A DNA stretch of 64,000 nucleotides, taken from the NCBI RefSeq assembly GCF_900102925.1, contig NZ_FNKI01000002.1, positions 1,116,001-1,180,000 of the forward strand, given 5' to 3'. How positions within the stretch are numbered: position 1 is the first letter of the stretch; every line of letters begins with the position of its first letter. Source of the DNA: Flagellimonas zhangzhouensis. Its GTDB lineage: Bacteria > Bacteroidota > Bacteroidia > Flavobacteriales > Flavobacteriaceae. Shown one piece after another: positions 59,296 through 64,000 of this stretch. Below the pieces are notes generated by a model. That model saw only the letters and a list, made by a program, of their open reading frames with translations. It made no database searches and was not told the origin of the DNA. The position numbers and the translations under genes are program-made.

Positions 59296-61233
59296 ATGAT
59301 TCTGCCTTCTAAAAAATGGCTTTTCTCTCTATTGTTCGCATTTACGTTGTTTACCATGTCTTATGGTCAGGAGCGAAAATTATATGAAGGACCCTTAAAA
59401 GTGGGGCCTTATTTCGGGAAAGCGGTTTACCAATACACCCTTGTTGATTTAGATACCATTTTTGATGGTGATTTTCAATTACAGAAATCCAATCTAGAAA
59501 CTTTAATGGAAAAAGAGGATGCCTCTTTTTTATTTGAGGGCTTCTTTGATGGTGGCATAGCCAATGGGCCGTGGGAATTTCAATTTGGAGAATATAAGAC
59601 CAATAGCCAAAGCCAAGTGGTTGATTATGAATATCGCGTACTAGTAAGTGGAGTTCAAGAAATTGGTTCTGGGATGCTTTCTGAAGGAAAACCAGATGGC
59701 ACTTGGACCTATACCATTAACAAAATCAAGGATTCAGAAATTGATCAAGTTGAGTTCAAAAGCAGTATATCTTTTGATGAAGGCGTTCCACAACAAAATT
59801 TTCAAATAGAAAATGATAGCAGTGTGCTTGTCGGAAGGCTGCTACGTGATGGTTTGGCGCATGATGAATGGTCGTTTTACGGAACCGAAAACGTTGAAGA
59901 TATCGAAAATTGGTTTTTTGAAGATGGATTGCTTCGTCGCATTCAAATAAAATCAGACAGAGTTTCCAAAGAGATTTCCATTTTCGACCCAAATGATGCA
60001 GCACAATTGGAGACCATTCCATTAAATGCAGATTACCTCACCTTATTGGAAGCCCTTTTAAATGACGTGGAAGGAAAAAGCCATGTTTCCCAACTTTTAA
60101 AACAGAACCAGGGGTATTATCAAAAAATGAGCGAGGTAATTCAGGCATTGGGTTCACCTAGTTTTGAGGTAAACATGCAGGTGAAAGTGCCTTACTATCC
60201 TTTGGATTCGGTTCAAAAGCAGATTTTGGAACAAATAGTTTCGGATTACAAGGTTTCCCATAAACTGAGCCAGAACATCTTAAAAAACAGTCATCTCAAT
60301 ATTGTAAAACGAACGGACCCTGAAGCCTTCTTTTATTACAATGTTTCTCAAAAAATAAGTGATGAATTCTTATCGCCCTTGGGCGAACTGGTCAACTATG
60401 TGGAGCATGATGTTGTGCAATACCAGCAAGTTTCAGATATCATCAATAGCTTTTGGCCTAATGGAAAACCTCAAAAGGATATTATTGCCAAAGCCAATGA
60501 AGCTGGAGAAGAAAGGACGTTTAGCTTGCCCAGTGCCAATGAATTTGAATATGAAGGTGACGATTTGTTGTCCGTGGCAGCTTTGGGTACCTATGCCAAA
60601 ATGAGTCTGGAATTTATCAAAGGTTCTTTGGCTTCGCGACTTACCAATGAAGAGCAATTGCAACTATTGAATGGCGTAGAGGAAACCCTGATCAAACGCA
60701 ACGATGAATTGGTGCAAGAGATTGATTCCGCTTCGGGACTTTCCGAAACTTACAGAAATGCTTTGGCTCAAATTCAAAATGTGGCAGATAGTGCATTGAC
60801 CACCTATGCAGACATTGAAAATCCCACAGAAAAATTGGCTTATGGGCAATCATTGCAAACCTGCTTGTCCGATTTAAAAGTCTTGACGCTAACCATTAAA
60901 GACATCCCATCACAACAAAAAGCTATAAAAGAGGAGTACACCACTGCAGTTTGGAACCCCTTTATGGCCAATGTAATGGATGAAGAGGTTAAAAAACATA
61001 TTGTTGGGGCCTACGAAGGAAAATTGATTCCCTATTTCCTGACAACGATTACCAATGAGGTTGGTTGCGAAAATGCGAGTGCCCTGAACAGTCAAATTTT
61101 GGAGGTGCAACAAAACATTTTGGCACTTCGAAATAAAGATACCCGAAAGCTGGAACGGAAACTACGGCGTGAAAAACGTCCTGAGGAAATTCTACAATTG
61201 TTGAATCAGGAACTAACCCGTAAAAACCAATAA
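59296..61233 (+). CDS. Large exported MORN/YwqK-like repeat protein, unknown function
   Basis: 645 aa with a signal peptide (FSLLFAFTLFTMSYG-QE). The N-terminal third has degenerate MORN/YwqK-like units (FEGFFDGGIANGPWEFQFGE, GSGMLSEGKPDGTWTYTINK, VGRLLRDGLAHDEWSFYGTE). The remainder is helical with coiled-coil features. It is 2 nt before the DUF2490 gene and 0.8 kb before a proper MORN-repeat protein, which suggests a joint envelope function. No catalytic motif. Confidence 0.72.
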   Translation: MILPSKKWLFSLLFAFTLFTMSYGQERKLYEGPLKVGPYFGKAVYQYTLVDLDTIFDGDFQLQKSNLETLMEKEDASFLFEGFFDGGIANGPWEFQFGEYKTNSQSQVVDYEYRVLVSGVQEIGSGMLSEGKPDGTWTYTINKIKDSEIDQVEFKSSISFDEGVPQQNFQIENDSSVLVGRLLRDGLAHDEWSFYGTENVEDIENWFFEDGLLRRIQIKSDRVSKEISIFDPNDAAQLETIPLNADYLTLLEALLNDVEGKSHVSQLLKQNQGYYQKMSEVIQALGSPSFEVNMQVKVPYYPLDSVQKQILEQIVSDYKVSHKLSQNILKNSHLNIVKRTDPEAFFYYNVSQKISDEFLSPLGELVNYVEHDVVQYQQVSDIINSFWPNGKPQKDIIAKANEAGEERTFSLPSANEFEYEGDDLLSVAALGTYAKMSLEFIKGSLASRLTNEEQLQLLNGVEETLIKRNDELVQEIDSASGLSETYRNALAQIQNVADSALTTYADIENPTEKLAYGQSLQTCLSDLKVLTLTIKDIPSQQKAIKEEYTTAVWNPFMANVMDEEVKKHIVGAYEGKLIPYFLTTITNEVGCENASALNSQILEVQQNILALRNKDTRKLERKLRREKRPEEILQLLNQELTRKNQ

Positions 61234-61235
61234 GT

Positions 61236-62051
61236 ATGAGAAATTATAGAAATAGCTTCTTGTTGGTTTTGTTGGTCGTAGGAATGTTTAACCTTGGTCA
61301 CGCGCAGGAAGTTTTGCCCGAAACCTCACAATACAAAGAACCAAAGACCAAATTTTGGGTCAATACTTACGGGAATATTCGTATCGGAAAACACTTTTTT
61401 TGGGATGCACAGACCCATTTTCGCTTTGAAGAAACCAAAAACACCCCTTTTATGGGACAAATTGGTCAGATTTACAACCGACACGCCATTGGGTATATTA
61501 TTTCCAAAAAAACCAATGTGAGTTTAGGTGGGGTAGTGCGTATTAATTTTAATACTGACGAAGAATCAGAGGATAGAAATGTAGTGCCTGAATGGCGAAT
61601 TTGGCATCAATATCAGTTTGCTATGCCCTTTTATTCGGCCATGTTGTACCATCGAATTCGAATTGAGCACCGTTGGACCCAGGGTTTTGAAGAAAACAGC
61701 GAATACATTTTTCGAAATCGCTGGCGATACATGTTCAGGGCCAAAATTCCATTGAACGATAACAAACTACAACCCAAAACATTTTATGTGTCTCCTGAAG
61801 CCGAGTTGATCATGCAAAGTGGAAAGGAAGTAGTTGATAGTCCTATGGAAGATTTACGTTTGACCACCACCATAGGTTATATTGCCACACCTAGATTGAC
61901 TTTTGCGGCTGGGGTAATGTATTCGCAAGGGCAAGAACGCTACAATGGAGGTTATTACAAACAAAATTGGACGGTACGCCTTCACATGTATTTCTCTCCA
62001 GACTTTAGAAGAGTGAAAAATAAGCTTCCCGACGTCCATTTGAACGATTAA
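61236..62051 (+). CDS. DUF2490 family outer-membrane protein
   Basis: 271 aa. Signal peptide (FLLVLLVVGMFNLGHA-QE). The family fold is a beta-barrel of ~10 strands: FWVNTYGNIRIGKHFFWDAQ, HFRFEETKNTPFMGQIGQIY, WRIWHQYQFAMPFYSAMLYH-RIRIEHRW and NRWRYMFRAKIPLNDNKL. DUF2490 members are Bacteroidota outer-membrane proteins of unknown role. It starts 2 nt after the stop of the upstream gene and 34 nt before the MORN gene, so the three are an operon. Confidence 0.85.
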   Translation: MRNYRNSFLLVLLVVGMFNLGHAQEVLPETSQYKEPKTKFWVNTYGNIRIGKHFFWDAQTHFRFEETKNTPFMGQIGQIYNRHAIGYIISKKTNVSLGGVVRINFNTDEESEDRNVVPEWRIWHQYQFAMPFYSAMLYHRIRIEHRWTQGFEENSEYIFRNRWRYMFRAKIPLNDNKLQPKTFYVSPEAELIMQSGKEVVDSPMEDLRLTTTIGYIATPRLTFAAGVMYSQGQERYNGGYYKQNWTVRLHMYFSPDFRRVKNKLPDVHLND

Positions 62052-62085
62052 TTCGTAAATAATTTTGAACCAAGCAATTAACTAC

Positions 62086-62931
62086 ATGAGTTTTAAAACA
62101 TCTACTCCTTATATTTTACTAGTCATTTTTGCAGCAGGACTGTTGTTTTTTGTGTCAAAATCCAATCAAATTCAAACGGAATTGAAGAAGGTTCAGCAGG
62201 AAAACAAAACCATTGCGCAAAAAGTAAAAAGGTATGAGCAATTGGCGCAGATAGACTCCTTGGTGCTTCATGGTAATTATGATGCTGCTATTAAATCCTA
62301 CACAGCAACTTTAAATTCGGAGGAAGAAAACCACATGAATATTCCATTGCGAATTGCCTTGACGGAAAAATTGATGAGCAATAGCTCAGCTATCAATCCA
62401 ATAGCGCATACGAATTCAATTGCTAAGGATAGTACTCCAAAATCTGATTGGTCAGAAGAAGTGGCCACCCGTAAATATGACTCCATTAATTTCTCTTTGG
62501 AGAAGGCTAAGGTGCAATTGGCTCGATTAAAAAAGCAGTTACAGCAAAAATCCTTTGGTGAATATCTCACCTTCAAAAGTGCCAAAGGCAACCAGATACA
62601 TTATATCGGTCAAGTTAAGGATGGTAAGGCGAATGGATATGGTGTGGCCTTATTGGATACAGGAAGCAGATACGAAGGCCAATGGGTAAACAACCAACGC
62701 CATGGCGAGGGAACTTTCTTTTGGGCCGATGGTGAATCTTACGTGGGCAATTATCAAAATGATAAACGCAGTGGTTTCGGAACCTACTATTGGCCCAATG
62801 GTGAAAAATATACAGGAGATTGGAAAAATGATAAGCGAAGCGGAACGGGCAAGTTTTATGATGCTGAGGGAGATGTTGTCGCTGGTGGTGAATGGGACGA
62901 TGATGAGCTGGTAAAGCTTAACGAAAAATAG
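62086..62931 (+). CDS. Membrane-anchored coiled-coil MORN-repeat protein
   Basis: 281 aa from the ATG at 62086; an earlier TTG at 62065 is unlikely. N-terminal membrane helix (YILLVIFAAGLLFFVSKSNQ), a coiled coil (QTELKKVQQENKTIAQKVKR), a linker, a second coiled segment, then four MORN-type units: IGQVKDGKANGYGVALLDTG, YEGQWVNNQRHGEGTFFWAD, YVGNYQNDKRSGFGTYYWPN and YTGDWKNDKRSGTGKFYDAE. MORN repeats often bind lipids or serve as rulers at membranes. It is the third gene of the envelope cluster. Confidence 0.85.
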   Translation: MSFKTSTPYILLVIFAAGLLFFVSKSNQIQTELKKVQQENKTIAQKVKRYEQLAQIDSLVLHGNYDAAIKSYTATLNSEEENHMNIPLRIALTEKLMSNSSAINPIAHTNSIAKDSTPKSDWSEEVATRKYDSINFSLEKAKVQLARLKKQLQQKSFGEYLTFKSAKGNQIHYIGQVKDGKANGYGVALLDTGSRYEGQWVNNQRHGEGTFFWADGESYVGNYQNDKRSGFGTYYWPNGEKYTGDWKNDKRSGTGKFYDAEGDVVAGGEWDDDELVKLNEK

Positions 62932-63122
62932 AAATCAAAGTCTTTCTTGACTTGTTTTTGGTCGATAAGACCATGTAAATCAGACTATTTAAGGGTTTTT
63001 GAGGGTAATTCTGTAAACTTCACTCGGAATTACATGAAATCTACGTGATTTTTTCTCGCTATTTGGATATGGAACATCTTTTATCACTACCTTAAGGTGT
63101 TACTAATCAAAAACATAGGGAA

Positions 63123-63890
63123 ATGAAAAAAACACTAGCCATTTTTCTATTGCTTCTTTTTCTATTTCTGGCATGGTACAGCTGGGGATGGTACAAGGAA
63201 ACGGTAGTCTGCTGCCCAGAAGAGGTGGTGGAAATTGAGTACGGTCCACTGATTTTCGACTGTGACTCTGGAGAAGTTATTACCAACGATCTGTGGCCCG
63301 ACAAAAAGGCCGAGATCATTGCGGGTGAAGTGCCTGGAAAACAATTGTTACTGGTTGGACCTTATTTTTCAGGAGAAACAGAAAGTGCAGGTTTGGCAAG
63401 GGCCGAAAGAGTAAAACTTTTGTTCGCTGAGATTCTACCCGAAACAATTTTGGTCGATGCGAGACCTGGAGGGGATTGTGAAGCCACCAAAACCAATATG
63501 CTTCATGAACTCAGGTACAAATGGGTAACCCGTAGCGATGATGTTATTGAACATCTCGACCATACCAAAGTTTTTTACAAGTTCGATTCCGACGAAGAAA
63601 TTACCAATGCGGCCACTCTCGCTTATTTTGATGAATTGGCCACATTCCTGAAATCTTCTGGGGATGCAATTCTTATCACTGGATATACCGATGCAGACGG
63701 CGAGGAAGACTACAACCTTGCATTGGGACTCAAACGTGCCCAGGAGTACAAGAACCATTTGGTAAGTCTAGGAGTTGAGGAATCTAAAATCGCAGTAGAG
63801 ACCAAAGGTGAAGCTGACTCATGGAAACCCAACGATACAGAGGAAAACAAGAGGTTAAACAGACGCGTTGAAATCAAAATAATCGACTAA
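63123..63890 (+). CDS. OmpA-family protein with an N-terminal membrane anchor
   Basis: 255 aa. N-terminal helix (FLLLLFLFLAWYSWGWYKET), then an unusual domain with cysteines (VVCCPEEVVE, FDCDSG) and a first OmpA-like half (ESAGLARAERVKLLFAEILP), then a complete C-terminal OmpA domain: KVFYKFDSDEEITNAATLAY, ITGYTDADGEEDYNLALGLK and NRRVEIKIID. Peptidoglycan binding with inner-membrane attachment is likely. It precedes a partial membrane protein gene by 19 nt. Confidence 0.85.
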   Translation: MKKTLAIFLLLLFLFLAWYSWGWYKETVVCCPEEVVEIEYGPLIFDCDSGEVITNDLWPDKKAEIIAGEVPGKQLLLVGPYFSGETESAGLARAERVKLLFAEILPETILVDARPGGDCEATKTNMLHELRYKWVTRSDDVIEHLDHTKVFYKFDSDEEITNAATLAYFDELATFLKSSGDAILITGYTDADGEEDYNLALGLKRAQEYKNHLVSLGVEESKIAVETKGEADSWKPNDTEENKRLNRRVEIKIID

Positions 63891-63909
63891 ACTTTTTAAA
63901 AATAAAATC

Positions 63910-64000
63910 ATGGCATTACAAATAAATACAACCGCATGCGATGGTTCAGATGTGTTCTGGACCTGGATATTATGGCTTTTGGCCGCTTTTATTATCGGAT
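63910..64000 (+). CDS. Membrane protein, cut by the window end
   Basis: 30 codons are visible: MALQINTTACDGSDVFWTWI, then LWLLAAFIIG. It has a short polar start and the first part of a membrane helix. It is 19 nt after the OmpA-family gene and on the same strand, so it probably shares its transcript. The family cannot be told from so little sequence. Confidence 0.6.
   Translation, partial: MALQINTTACDGSDVFWTWILWLLAAFIIG

Overview
The window is a stretch of chromosome from a member of the Bacteroidota, most likely a marine Flavobacteriaceae (Muricauda/Allomuricauda-like; this placement is inference). The signs are modest GC content, TAnnTTTG-type -7 promoter elements, few Shine-Dalgarno sites, many short lipoprotein signals, DUF6090, DUF5916, DUF4251 and DUF1835 families, a MutS2, a fused alpha/beta E1 2-oxoacid dehydrogenase, and dispersed flavobacterial intergenic repeats. 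No rRNA, tRNA, CRISPR array or insertion sequence was recognised.

Layout. 0-16 kb is an accessory region read almost wholly on the minus strand. Nine paralogous single-pass membrane proteins (DUF6090) lie here, singly or in overlapping pairs and triplets, with a cyclophilin, a VOC protein, an LRR lipoprotein, a class A beta-lactamase-like enzyme and an amidohydrolase between them. Their leader, N-terminus and membrane segment are strongly conserved and the rest is highly divergent. Inside this region sits a small AT-rich insert (4.1-5.9 kb) with two immunity-like genes: a TIR-domain protein and a deoxyribosyltransferase-like protein fused to a UvrD/PcrA-type Tudor domain. Both are bounded by GTTAGCT(G/A)TA repeats. 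Next to it, at 6.08-6.26 kb, a promoter drives a potentially structured leader that can pair either with its own 5' end or with the start codon of a 91-aa ORF.

16-36 kb is mostly housekeeping: Gfo/Idh/MocA oxidoreductase, MutS2, a 34-aa membrane peptide followed by Ung, a uridine phosphorylase/DUF1835 group, SUI1 factor plus 2OG-Fe(II) oxygenase, fused E1 dehydrogenase, lipocalin/OmpA lipoproteins, an EamA transporter, a DUF5916 outer-membrane protein and a PQQ-type sugar dehydrogenase. 36.7-40.9 kb looks like an AraC-type regulon: a secreted isochorismatase-like hydrolase, an AhpD-like protein, a YHS protein, a DUF1348 protein, the AraC regulator and a DUF302 protein. Two of its promoters share an ungapped 59-nt block with TGTCCA-like half-sites 21 bp apart.

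41-45 kb holds a very AT-rich KAP P-loop NTPase beside a RadC/JAB-domain protein, probably horizontally acquired. 45-59 kb carries secreted peptidases (M28/PSMA-like, M13), a truncated haemoglobin, a PLP enzyme, a YedK/HMCES-type protein, a 1127-aa beta-propeller amidohydrolase and two damaged genes: a frameshifted YdeI-type gene and a DUF3857/transglutaminase gene cut by an in-frame TGA. 59-64 kb is an envelope cluster (MORN-like protein, DUF2490, MORN/coiled-coil protein, OmpA protein, membrane protein cut by the window end).
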